A DNA stretch of 64,000 bases from contig NZ_CP065521.1 in NCBI RefSeq assembly GCF_018986735.1, positions 1,736,001 through 1,800,000 of the forward strand, written 5' to 3'. Position numbers and translations under genes: made by a program. The stretch comes from Schaalia sp. 19OD2882. Its GTDB lineage: Bacteria; Actinomycetota; Actinomycetes; Actinomycetales; Actinomycetaceae. The notes under the pieces are model-generated. The model was not told where the DNA came from. It saw only the letters and a program-made list of their open reading frames with translations, and made no database searches. Shown piece by piece: positions 8,524 to 17,006 of the stretch; the stretch's first letter is position 1, and each line of letters starts with the position of its first letter.

Positions 8524-9530
8524 GCATGACGATTCGACCCGTCCTCGCTTCCACCGCCGCCCTCGGCACCCTTGCTCTTGTCCTGACCGGGTGCGGCAAC
8601 ACCGCGCCCCAGTCCGATGCAGCCGCTTCGGGCAGCACACTCCACGTGATGTCCGCGTTCTACCCGTTGCAGTACCTCACCGAGCAGGTCGGCGGCGACC
8701 TGGTCACGGTTGAGTCCCTGACCCCTGCCGGCGGCGAGCCCCACGACCTCGAACTCTCGCTGGCCCAAGTGGGCGCCCTGGGGCAGGCCGACGCCGTCGT
8801 CTACCTCAAGGGGTTCCAGGCAGTCGTGGACGAGGCCGTGGAGCAGAACGGCCCCAAGACGGTCATCGACGTCTCCACTTCGGTCCAGTTGCTCGAAGGC
8901 AACGGGGACCACGACCATGACCACCACGCGATGTCGGGCAACCACGAGGACGGCGCCGCCTCCGGCCACGACCACGACGCCATGTCGGGCGACCACGACC
9001 ACGACCACACGATGAATCAGGACCCGCACTTCTGGCTGGACCCGACCCGCATGGGACAGGCGGCAATGGCCATCGGCCAGGCGCTGGCCGACGCCGACCC
9101 GGCCCACGCCCAGACCTACTCGGCCAACGCCGCCGCCACGAAGAAGAAGATGGACCAGTTGGCCACCGACCTCGTCAATGGCACGAAGTCCTGCGAGCAC
9201 ACCACCTTCGTCACCGCGCACGAAGCCTTCGGCTACCTTGCCGATCGCACGAAGCTCACCCAGGTGGGCATCTCCGGCCTGGACCCGGAGGCCTCGCCCT
9301 CGCACCAGCGCCTCGAGGAGATCGCCGGCATCGCCAAGGCCGAGGGTGTGACGACCATCTTCACCGAGGCCCTCATCGACCCCAAGGCCGCCAAGACCAT
9401 TGCCGATGACCTGGGGATCACCACCGCAGTCCTGGACCCGATCGAGTCCCAGGTCGACCCGGCCAAGGACTACGAGGCCGCCATGCGCGCCAACATCGAC
9501 GCCCTGCGCTCCGCGCTCTCCTGCAAGTGA
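8520..9530 (+). CDS. znuA: Zinc (or manganese) binding lipoprotein, cluster A-1 family
   Basis: A 336-residue metal-capture lipoprotein. The signal peptide ends in LTGC (lipid Cys25). The body has the family start SAFYPLQYLTEQVGGD and PHDLELS (metal His), then a His/Asp-rich loop with many HD pairs (about residues 123-165), then PHFWLDP. The long His-rich loop is typical of zinc-specific members. ATG at 8520 overlaps the lacI stop; an ATG two codons later at 8526 is an alternative. The stop overlaps the znuC start by 4 bases. Confidence 0.93.
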   Translation: MSMTIRPVLASTAALGTLALVLTGCGNTAPQSDAAASGSTLHVMSAFYPLQYLTEQVGGDLVTVESLTPAGGEPHDLELSLAQVGALGQADAVVYLKGFQAVVDEAVEQNGPKTVIDVSTSVQLLEGNGDHDHDHHAMSGNHEDGAASGHDHDAMSGDHDHDHTMNQDPHFWLDPTRMGQAAMAIGQALADADPAHAQTYSANAAATKKKMDQLATDLVNGTKSCEHTTFVTAHEAFGYLADRTKLTQVGISGLDPEASPSHQRLEEIAGIAKAEGVTTIFTEALIDPKAAKTIADDLGITTAVLDPIESQVDPAKDYEAAMRANIDALRSALSCK

Positions 9531-10300
9531 GCACAGCCGAAGGGACCTCGGCGGGCACCCCCACCACGGGGGCGCCCGCCGTCGTCGTCGACAACCTGCA
9601 CGTCGCCTGGGACACCTCACTGATCCTGCACGGCATCAGCTTCACCGTTCCCATGGGGCAGGCCCTGGCAGTCACCGGCGCCAACGGCACCGGCAAGTCC
9701 ACCCTCATGCGTGCGCTCCTGGCCTCGGCCCCGGTCACCGGGGGAAGGATCGAACTGCTCGGAGCCGCCACCAGTGCCAGCGGTGCCGTCCCCTGGGACC
9801 GGATCGGCTACGTGCCGCAGAGGGCCACCTCCGGCGAGGCAGTCACCTCCTCCTGCCTGGAGATCGTCTGCTCCGGGCTCCTCGGCCGCCGCAAGTGGTG
9901 ACTCACCCCTGCAGACCGGGCACTAGGACGCGCCGCCCTGGACAGCGTCGGTCTGGCACACCGGGCCAAGGACCCCGTGCACCACCTCTCGGGCGGCCAA
10001 CAGCAGCGCGTCCTCATCGCCCGCGCCCTGGTGCGAGCCCCCGACCTGCTCATCATGGACGAACCGATGGCCGGCATCGACCAGAACTCCCGCGAGCGCC
10101 TTGCCGAAGTGGTCGCGCACGCGAAGGCTCGGGGGACGACGATCCTCGTCGTCCTGCACGAGCTGGGCGAACTGGCTGCGCACCTCGACCGCGAGATCCG
10201 CCTGGGGGCGGGCCACATCGTCCACGACGGGCCGCCCCACCCGGAGCCGCCCATGGACCCCGCCCACCGCGGCGGGGACCACCACCTGGAGTCGTACTGA
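9527..10300 (+). pseudogene. znuC: Zinc ABC transporter ATPase, interrupted by an in-frame TGA
   Basis: GTG at 9527 overlaps the znuA stop. The first 124 codons give a normal ABC ATPase N-terminus with Walker A GANGTGKS (residues 51-58) and the Q-loop (YVPQRA). Codon 125 is TGA (9899-9901), directly after AAG TGG. The same frame then continues without interruption to 10300 with the signature HLSGGQQQR, Walker B LLIMDEP and the H-loop LHELGE. Reading through, it is a full-length ZnuC of about 257 residues. A single change of TGG to TGA explains it. Either the transporter ATPase is truncated or the base call is wrong; intact flanking genes and an undecayed downstream half favour a recent change or an error. 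Confidence 0.85.
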
Positions 10301-10301
10301 G

Positions 10302-11228
10302 ATGACGGGCCTGTTCGACCAGTTCCTCGCGGTCATGTCCACACCGCTCTTCCAGCGTTCCCTGCTGGCTGCCCTCCTGGTGGGCCTGTGCGCCCCGGTG
10401 GTCGGCACCTACCTGGTCCACAGGCGCATGGCGATGCTCGGCGACGGGGTCGGCCACGTGTCGCTGACCGGCGTCGCCCTCGGCTGGCTGGCAGGAAGTT
10501 TCGCCGGGGTTGCCACACCCGCCGAATGGGCCGTCCCCGGCGCCCTCGTCGTCTCCCTGGTGGGAGCCGTCGCCATCGAATGGGTGCGAGAGTCCGGCCG
10601 CGCCTCCGGGGACGTGGCCCTGGCCATGATGTTCTACGGGGGCATCGCCGGCGGCGTCGTCCTCATCGGCGCCGCGGGTGGCACATCGGCTCAACTCAAC
10701 TCCTACCTCTTCGGGTCGATCTCCACCGTCTCCTGGGCGGACGTGGCCACCATGGGCGCCCTTGCGGCCGTCATCCTGGGAATCGGGGTGCTGTTGGCTC
10801 CCGCACTGCACTCGGTGACCAATGACGAGGAGTTCGCGCGCTCCACGGGCCTGCCGGTGCGAGGACTGTCCTTCCTCATCGCGATCCTGTCTGCCCTGAC
10901 CGTGGTGGTCGCCATGCGCACGGTCGGATCACTGCTGGTCTCGGCCCTGATGATCGTCCCTGTGGCCATCGCCCAGCTGTGGGCTCGCTCCTTCCGTTCC
11001 ACCATGGCCTGGGCCATGGGACTGGGAGTGGTCCTCTGCGGCACCGGCTTGACGGTGACGGCATTCGTGGACCTCTCCCCCGGCGCGACCATCGTCGTGG
11101 GAGCCATCGGCCTGTACGCCGTCGGCTTCGCGATCCGCTCCGGGGTCGTCAAGGCCCGCAAGTCCGTGCAGATGAGATCGCTGAGCGTTCCGGTTGACCA
11201 CCCGGAGCGCAGTGGCCGAGACTCATGA
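10302..11228 (+). CDS. znuB: Zinc ABC transporter permease (ABC-3 family)
   Basis: A 308-residue integral membrane permease with about eight hydrophobic segments. Typical ABC-3 features are MAMLGDGVGHVSLTGVALGW near the N-terminus, and FARSTGLPVRGLSFL and MRTVGSLLVSALMIVPVAIA in the C-terminal half. The start ATG at 10302 lies one base after the znuC stop, so it belongs to the znuACB-zur operon. The C-terminus overlaps the upstream part of the zur frame. Confidence 0.92.
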   Translation: MTGLFDQFLAVMSTPLFQRSLLAALLVGLCAPVVGTYLVHRRMAMLGDGVGHVSLTGVALGWLAGSFAGVATPAEWAVPGALVVSLVGAVAIEWVRESGRASGDVALAMMFYGGIAGGVVLIGAAGGTSAQLNSYLFGSISTVSWADVATMGALAAVILGIGVLLAPALHSVTNDEEFARSTGLPVRGLSFLIAILSALTVVVAMRTVGSLLVSALMIVPVAIAQLWARSFRSTMAWAMGLGVVLCGTGLTVTAFVDLSPGATIVVGAIGLYAVGFAIRSGVVKARKSVQMRSLSVPVDHPERSGRDS

Positions 11229-11259
11229 CGACCACGATTCCACTTCCCGGGAGGCTCCT

Positions 11260-11664
11260 GTGCAGCGCATGACGAAGCAGCGGCAGGCCGTCCTCGACGA
11301 ACTCGAACGCGTCAGGGACTTCCGCAGCGCCCAGCAGGTCTACGAGGACCTGGTCGGTCAGGGCCAGCGCGTGGGTCTTGCCACCGTCTACCGGAACCTG
11401 CAGACCCTGGCCGAGGACGGGCGCCTGGACGTCCTGCGCAGCGCTGAGGGCGAGTCGCTGTACCGCTCCTGCGGAAACTCCGACCACCACCACCATCTCG
11501 TGTGCCGCAACTGCGGACACGCCGAGGAAATCAGCCTCGACCAATTCGAGCCCTGGGTGTCCACCGTCGCCGCAGAGCACCACTTCACCGAGGTCGAGCA
11601 CTCGATCGAACTCTTCGGCCTGTGCCGGCCCTGCACGGAGGACTTGGCGAACGCCTCCCACTGA
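11260..11664 (+). CDS. zur: Fur-family zinc uptake regulator
   Basis: A zinc-responsive repressor of 134 residues from GTG 11260, chosen because GGGAGG lies 5 bases upstream and the protein then begins like other Fur proteins (RMTKQRQAVLDEL). GTG at 11212 would add 16 residues rich in His/Asp. The winged helix contains GLATVYRNLQTL. Metal ligands are seen as DHHHHLVCRNCG and a C-terminal CRPC. EGESLYR is typical of Zur rather than Fur or PerR. It closes the znuACB operon and is likely to act on the palindrome at 8487-8501. Confidence 0.92.
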   Translation: MQRMTKQRQAVLDELERVRDFRSAQQVYEDLVGQGQRVGLATVYRNLQTLAEDGRLDVLRSAEGESLYRSCGNSDHHHHLVCRNCGHAEEISLDQFEPWVSTVAAEHHFTEVEHSIELFGLCRPCTEDLANASH

Positions 11665-11823
11665 TGGCCGACGCCACTTCGGGTCCGGGAAGATCTTCTG
11701 GCCGGTGGGACCACGTGGACGAGGGCGACCGCGGGTGCAAATGGGACGAATGGCCGCCCTTGTCACCCATTTCCATGCCGTGAAACGGTACATCCTCGAT
11801 GGGGACACGCCTCGTCAACGATC

Positions 11824-11852
11824 TCGACAAATGCTCGAAGTGTCGGTACTAG
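11824..11852 (+). promoter_or_regulatory. Probable cstA promoter
   Basis: TCGACA (11824-11829), a 17-base spacer and TACTAG (11847-11852) match a housekeeping promoter and would give a leader of about 65 bases before cstA. The rest of the 259-base zur-cstA gap shows no gene. Confidence 0.45.
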
Positions 11853-11923
11853 CATCGGCGGTGGCACACACCCGTGTCGCACCTCACCGTCAAAAGCAAA
11901 TCGACTCCAAGGGAAATTCGATC

Positions 11924-14290
11924 ATGGCCACTGAAAAGACGACTGAGCTGCCTTCTTACACCCCGGAGGAGGAAAAGCTCATCATCAGGAACAAAGCCGG
12001 CGTACCGGTCGGCATCAAGCCGCACACGAAATGGACACCCCTGAAAATAGCCCTGTGGGTCGGTATCACCGCATTGGGCGTCCTCGGATGGTGGATGTTG
12101 GCCATCGCCCGAGGCGAACAGGTCAACACCGTCTGGTTCGTCGTCACGGCCGTGTGCACCTACGTCATCGGGTACCGCTTCTACGCGCTGTACGTCCAAC
12201 GCAAGATCATGCGTCCCGACGACTCCAACGCCACCCCGGCCGAGCGCATCAACAACGGTCGCGACTTCGACCCGACCCACCGCGTCGTTCTCTACGGCCA
12301 CCACTTCGCCGCCATTGCCGGCGCCGGTCCCTTGGTCGGCCCGGTCCTTGCGGCCCAGATGGGCTACCTGCCGGGAACCCTGTGGATCATCCTCGGCGTG
12401 GTCGTGGCCGGAGCCGTCCAGGACATGCTGGTCCTGTTCTTCTCCATGAGGCGCGGAGGCCGCTCGCTGGGCCAGATGGCCACCGATGAGATCGGCAAGA
12501 TCGGTGGCACGGTCGCCACCGTGGTCGTCTTCTTCATGCTCATGATCGTCCTGGCCGTCCTGGCCATGGTCTGCGTCAACGCGCTGGCCGAGTCCCCGTG
12601 GGGCGTGTTCTCCGTCGGCATGACCATCCCGATCGCCATCGGCATGGGCCTGTGGTTGCGCTTCGTCCAACCCGGCAAGATCACGCAGGTCTCGATCGTC
12701 GGCTTCGCCCTGCTGATCCTCGTCATCATCGGCGGCCGCTGGGTGGCCGAATCCCCCTTGGGCGAGTACCTGCACCTGTCCCCCACCACCTTGGTGTGGG
12801 CCATGGTCGTCTACGGCTTCTTCGCGGCGGTCCTGCCCGTGTGGATCCTGCTGACCCCGCGTGACTACCTGTCGACCTTCATGAAGGTCGGCACCATCGC
12901 GATCCTGGCCGTTGGCATCATCATCGTGCGTCCCATCGCCGAGATGCCGGCCGTCACCGAGTTCGCCTTCAACACCGCCGGCCCCGTCTTCGCCGGATCG
13001 ATCTTCCCCTTCCTTTTCATCACCATCGCCTGCGGCGCCCTGTCCGGCATGCACGCCATGGTCTCCTCGGGCACCAGCCCGAAGATGGTGCAGAAGGAAT
13101 CCCAGGTCCGCATGATCGGCTACGCGGGAATGCTCATGGAGTCCTTCGTCGCCATCATGGCGATGGCCGCTGCCGTCTCCTTGAACCCCGGTATCTACTT
13201 CGCGATGAACACCCCGGCGGCCACCCTGAACAAGCTGGCGGGAGCCGAAAACGTCTCCTCGGCCAAGGTCAGCGCCGAAACCGCTGAGGAGGCACTGCTC
13301 AAGCTGGGTGTCACCGACGCCCACGGCAAGGCGTTGGAGCCCGAGTGGGATTCGTGGGACGAGGCCGGAAACCCGAAGACCTTCACCGGCGCCGAGGCCC
13401 TGGAGCAGGTCGCCAAGGACATGGGTGAGCCCTCGATCATCTCCCGCACGGGTGGTGCCCCGACCCTGTCGGTCGCCATGTCGCACATCCTCCACCAGAT
13501 CGGCGGTGGCCGGGCCATGATGGGCTTCTGGTACCACTTCGCCATCATGTTCGAAGCCCTGTTCATCCTCTCGGCGGTCGACGCCGTCACCCGTGTGGCC
13601 CGCTTCCAACTCTCCGACGCCCTGGGCAACTTCTTCCCGAAGTTCCGCGACCCGTCGTGGCACATCGGTGCCTGGGGCACCACCGCCGTGGTCGTCGCCT
13701 CGTGGGGGTCGATGCTGCTCATGGGTGTGACGGACCCACGTGGTGGCATCAAGACCTTGTACCCGCTGTTCGGCATCGCGAACCAGCTGATCGCGGCAGT
13801 GGCCCTGCTGCTGGTCACCGTCATGGTGGTGAGGAAGGGCTACACGAAGTACGTGTGGATCCCGTTGATCCCGTTGGCCTTCGACACGGTGGTGACCTTC
13901 ACGGCCTCATGGCAGAAGATCTTCTCCACCGATGCCAAGGTCGGATACTTCCAACAGTGGCGTGAGGCCACCGCCGCCCTGCCCGGCATCACCGACCCGG
14001 AGCAGGTCGCCGTCCAGCAGGCCATCATCCGCAACGCCTTCATCCAGGGCACCTTGTCGGTGGTGTTCCTGGTGGCCGTCGCCTTCGTCATGGTCATGGC
14101 CCTGGTTCGCATCATCCAGACGATCCGCACCGGGGACACGTGGACCTCGGAGGACCCCTACCAGGAGTCGAACTTCTTCGCCCCCGAAACGATGATCGCC
14201 TCCCCGCTCATGAAGAAGCTCGAGGCCGAGTACCGCATCGTGGGCGATCCGAACCTGATTCCCGGGTCGAAGCCTCATGGCGCTCACTGA
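11924..14290 (+). CDS. cstA: CstA-family pyruvate/peptide transporter
   Basis: A 788-residue membrane protein with about 16 hydrophobic segments. Core motifs of the CstA family are present: YGHHFAAIAGAGPLVGPVLAAQMGYLPG, AVQDMLVLFFSMRRGGRSLGQMA and the later PLFGIANQLIAA. CstA proteins import pyruvate, and peptide transport has also been proposed. A soluble segment of about 100 residues (roughly 428-510) interrupts the membrane region. The start ATG 11924 precedes the first conserved segment by a 50-residue tail. The 3' end overlaps ybdD by 14 bases, the pairing usual for this system. Confidence 0.92.
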   Translation: MATEKTTELPSYTPEEEKLIIRNKAGVPVGIKPHTKWTPLKIALWVGITALGVLGWWMLAIARGEQVNTVWFVVTAVCTYVIGYRFYALYVQRKIMRPDDSNATPAERINNGRDFDPTHRVVLYGHHFAAIAGAGPLVGPVLAAQMGYLPGTLWIILGVVVAGAVQDMLVLFFSMRRGGRSLGQMATDEIGKIGGTVATVVVFFMLMIVLAVLAMVCVNALAESPWGVFSVGMTIPIAIGMGLWLRFVQPGKITQVSIVGFALLILVIIGGRWVAESPLGEYLHLSPTTLVWAMVVYGFFAAVLPVWILLTPRDYLSTFMKVGTIAILAVGIIIVRPIAEMPAVTEFAFNTAGPVFAGSIFPFLFITIACGALSGMHAMVSSGTSPKMVQKESQVRMIGYAGMLMESFVAIMAMAAAVSLNPGIYFAMNTPAATLNKLAGAENVSSAKVSAETAEEALLKLGVTDAHGKALEPEWDSWDEAGNPKTFTGAEALEQVAKDMGEPSIISRTGGAPTLSVAMSHILHQIGGGRAMMGFWYHFAIMFEALFILSAVDAVTRVARFQLSDALGNFFPKFRDPSWHIGAWGTTAVVVASWGSMLLMGVTDPRGGIKTLYPLFGIANQLIAAVALLLVTVMVVRKGYTKYVWIPLIPLAFDTVVTFTASWQKIFSTDAKVGYFQQWREATAALPGITDPEQVAVQQAIIRNAFIQGTLSVVFLVAVAFVMVMALVRIIQTIRTGDTWTSEDPYQESNFFAPETMIASPLMKKLEAEYRIVGDPNLIPGSKPHGAH

Positions 14291-14516
14291 GTCCGAGGTC
14301 GGTCACGGCATGCCCTCCACGGTCCTGACCCGCCTTGTCGGGGGCGCCGCGCACCTGCGCATCCTGTGGCGTGACTTCATGGGCGATTCCGCCTACGAGC
14401 GCTACTGCGAGCGGCACGCGCGCGAGCACCCCGACCACGCGCCCATGTCGGAGAAGGAGTTCTGGCGCGCCCGCTCCACCTTCGACGAGAAGAACCATTC
14501 GACGGGGTGCTGCTGA
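14277..14516 (+). CDS. ybdD: YbdD/YjiX family small protein (CstA partner)
   Basis: A 79-residue protein with the family core YERYCERHAREHPDHAPMSEKEFWR and a Cys-rich end (TGCC). Homologues sit next to cstA/yjiY-type transporters and are needed with them for pyruvate uptake in enterobacteria. The start ATG at 14277 lies within the cstA end; ATG at 14310 is an alternative that keeps the conserved part. Translational coupling to cstA is likely. Confidence 0.88.
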   Translation: MALTESEVGHGMPSTVLTRLVGGAAHLRILWRDFMGDSAYERYCERHAREHPDHAPMSEKEFWRARSTFDEKNHSTGCC

Positions 14517-14555
14517 GGCGCTGACCAGCCGATCCTTCGACCCTCCGACGAGGAC

Positions 14556-14588
14556 GGGGCCGGTGGGGCATCATGCCCCACCGGCCCC
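14556..14588. terminator. Strong hairpin between cstA-ybdD and pdxH
   Basis: A perfect 15-bp stem (14556-14570 with 14574-14588) with a 3-base loop lies 40 bases past the ybdD stop, between convergent genes, so it can serve both strands. No T-run is present. Confidence 0.75.
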
Positions 14589-14666
14589 TCGCGCATCCCC
14601 CTTCCCGCATCCCGGGCGGCCAAGGTCGTGGTACCGGGGCGCTGAGGTGTTCAGGGCCCCAGGTGC

Positions 14667-15304
14667 TCAGGGGGCAAGGCGTTCCCGCACCCACGCCCCG
14701 CCCTCGTCGCCGCGCCGGTAACGCAGACGGTCGTGGAGGCGCGAGACCCTGCCCTGCCAGAACTCCCACTGCTCGGGCACCAGACGGTAACCGCCCCAGT
14801 GGTCGGGGCGCGGCGGACGCACGCCGAAGCGGGCGGCGGCCTTGGCGGCACCGGCCACAAGGGTCGCCCGGGAAGGGATCACCTGGCTCTGCGGCGAGGC
14901 CCAGGCGCCGATGCGCGAGTCGAGGGGGCGCTTGGCGAAGTAGTCGTCGGACTCTCGGGGCTGACCTGGACGACCTGCCCTTCGACACGCACTTGGCGTT
15001 GCAGCCAGTGCCAGTCGAAGAGCAGCGCCGCCCGAGGGTTCTCGGCCAGTTCCCGACCCTTGCGCGAGTGGTAGTTGGTGAACCACACGAGGCCGGACTC
15101 GTCGAAGCCCTTGAGCAGCACCACCCGGGAGGAGGGGCGCCCGGTCGCATCGGCCGTCGAGACGACCATGGCATTGGCCTCCACTCCGGGCTCCGTGCGG
15201 GCCTCCTCGAACCAGCGGGTGAACATGGCCAAGGGCTTGTCGGTGGCGCAAGCCTCGTCCAATTCGCCGCGCTCGTAGCTCATGCGCATCCCGGAGGTGT
15301 CCAT
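14667..15304 (-). pseudogene. pdxH: Pyridoxamine 5'-phosphate oxidase, single-base frameshift
   Basis: FMN enzyme of vitamin B6 metabolism that makes pyridoxal phosphate. From ATG 15304 the frame encodes the normal N-terminal half ([58 protein letters not shown]). After VVQVSPE it loses the family. The rest is intact in another frame from 14667: [19 protein letters not shown] and [21 protein letters not shown]. The sequence reads GAGAGTCC at about 14953-14958 where GAG GAG TCC is expected, so one base is missing. Both halves are well preserved, so a recent mutation or an assembly error is likely. It lies downstream of uppS on the same strand. Confidence 0.85.
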
Positions 15305-15344
15305 GGGCCGAGCCTACGCCGCCACCGTGCCGTGGGCCTACGCG

Positions 15345-16178
15345 TCAACGCTCCACGACGGCGTCGACGGCGCCCCCGAAACGCCGCTCACGTCCCGCGT
15401 AGGCCAGCAGACAGTCCCACAGGTGTTCACGATCGAAGGCCGGCCATGGGGTGTCGACGAACATCATCTCCGCATACGCCAGTTGCCACAGCAGGTAGTT
15501 GGAGATTCTCTGCTCGCCGGAGGTGCGGATCATGAGGTCCACGTCGGGCACATCCGGCAGGTACAGGTGACGGGCGAAGGAACGCTCGGTGATGCCGTCG
15601 GGTTTGAGGCGTCCGGCGGCCACCTGTCGCGCGAGGTCGCGGGCCGCGTCGGCGATCTCGGCACGGCCGCCGTAGTTCACGCACATGACCAGGTCCAAGG
15701 TGGTGTTGTGGCGGGTGGCTTCGTCGGCGCGTCGAAGGGCGTTCACGACGGACTTCCACAGGCGCGGCTCGCGGCCGCTCCATCGCACGTGAACCCCCCA
15801 CTCGCGCAGCTGGTCGGTGCGACGCGCCAGGACGTCGGTGGCGTAACTCATGATGAAGCGGACCTCGGAAGGCGAGCGCTTCCAGTTCTCGGTGCTGAAG
15901 GTGTAGACGCTCAGGTGGCGCACGCCGGCGTCGATGGCGCCGGCGATGGTGTCCATGAGGGCGTACTCCCCCGCCCGGTGGCCCTCCGTACGGGCCAGGC
16001 CCCGTTCGTTGGCCCAACGTCCGTTCCCGTCCATGACGAGGGCGACGTGGCCAGGTACCTCCCCTTTCGCAAAATGCGGGGCGGCGCGGTGCCACTGGCC
16101 GGGGCCCAGCAGCGGGGCGCTCGGGTCTGCGGGGGCGCGGTCCATCGGGCAGGGGCGGGAAACGCTGGGGCTGGTCAT
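15345..16178 (-). CDS. uppS: Isoprenyl transferase (undecaprenyl/polyprenyl diphosphate synthase)
   Basis: A cis-prenyltransferase that builds the lipid carrier for cell-wall synthesis at the membrane, 277 residues. The catalytic Asp50 is in HVALVMDGNGRWA, followed by GHRAG, YTFSTENWKRSPSEV and the C-terminal DLMIRTSGEQRISNYLLWQLAYAE. The first 40 residues are an extra tail. ATG at 16178 has GAGGAG 6 bases upstream and overlaps the recO stop (ATGA), so recO and uppS are coupled, a common actinobacterial pair. Chain length of the product cannot be read from sequence. Confidence 0.95.
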   Translation of the reverse strand: MTSPSVSRPCPMDRAPADPSAPLLGPGQWHRAAPHFAKGEVPGHVALVMDGNGRWANERGLARTEGHRAGEYALMDTIAGAIDAGVRHLSVYTFSTENWKRSPSEVRFIMSYATDVLARRTDQLREWGVHVRWSGREPRLWKSVVNALRRADEATRHNTTLDLVMCVNYGGRAEIADAARDLARQVAAGRLKPDGITERSFARHLYLPDVPDVDLMIRTSGEQRISNYLLWQLAYAEMMFVDTPWPAFDREHLWDCLLAYAGRERRFGGAVDAVVER

Positions 16179-16915
16179 GCGCGACTCCTCTCGAGGACCT
16201 GGACCGAACGCAGGCGCCGTTCCAGATGCCACTGGGTGTAGGAGGTCACCAGGGCGCGTGCCTCGCCTCGCGCCCAGGTTTCGGAAGCGTCGGCCCGCCC
16301 CCAGTCCCCTGACAAGAGGTCTCCCATGAGGTCCATGGCCTCCGGTGAGGGCGCCGCCGCCCCCGTGGGTCGACAGGCGAGGCACACGGCGCCGCCCTCG
16401 GGGATGGAGAAGGACCGGTGGGGCCCCTGAGAGCCGCACACGGCGCAGTCGAAGCACGAGGGCGCCCATCCGGCGATGGCAAGGGCCCGCAGCATGTACG
16501 AGGTGAGGACCAGATTCGGGTCGTGTCTGCGGTGGGACAGGGCGAAGAGGGCGCCCACGAGCAGCAGGTACTGGCTGTGGGTGGAGTCCTCACCGTCGCC
16601 GGTGAGGCGTTCGGCCGTTTCGACCAGGACATGCGCGCAGGCGTAGAGGTCGAAGTCGGCGGCCAGGTCGTGGCCGTGTGCGGTGATGGTTTCGACCTGG
16701 GTCACCGTGTCCAGGGTGCGGCCCTTGTGCAATTGGACGTCGATGACGCCGAAGGGTTCCAGGCGTGCCCCGAACTTCGAGGTGGTGCGCCGCACCCCTT
16801 TGGCCACAGCTCGGACCTGGCCGTGTTCGCGGGTCAGCAGGGTGACAATGCGGTCGGCTTCACCCAGTTTGTGGGTGCGCAGCACGACGGCCTCGTCACG
16901 ATAGGTCCTCAACAC
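16175..16915 (-). CDS. recO: DNA repair protein RecO
   Basis: A RecFOR-pathway mediator that loads RecA on gapped DNA. The 246-residue product has the N-terminal OB fold (YRDEAVVLRTHKLGEADRIVTLLTREHG and AVAKGVRRTTSKFGARLEPF) and a C-terminal helical domain with a zinc site (CFDCAVCG and CLAC). The start GTG at 16915 begins the conserved region. It is the first gene of recO-uppS-pdxH. Confidence 0.95.
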   Translation of the reverse strand: MLRTYRDEAVVLRTHKLGEADRIVTLLTREHGQVRAVAKGVRRTTSKFGARLEPFGVIDVQLHKGRTLDTVTQVETITAHGHDLAADFDLYACAHVLVETAERLTGDGEDSTHSQYLLLVGALFALSHRRHDPNLVLTSYMLRALAIAGWAPSCFDCAVCGSQGPHRSFSIPEGGAVCLACRPTGAAAPSPEAMDLMGDLLSGDWGRADASETWARGEARALVTSYTQWHLERRLRSVQVLERSRA

Positions 16916-17006
16916 CCTCGTATTGTCACACCTCGGGGCGCTGGCTGTTCCACTGACACGGCGGCGCCATCGGGTGCATCCGCCGGCTCGACAGGTGCCT
17001 GCCGGC

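Noticed and set aside
11849..13663. 604-codon minus-strand frame opposite cstA, rich in Asp/Gly/His.
   Set aside because: Mirror of cstA hydrophobic codons; no start site or family motif.
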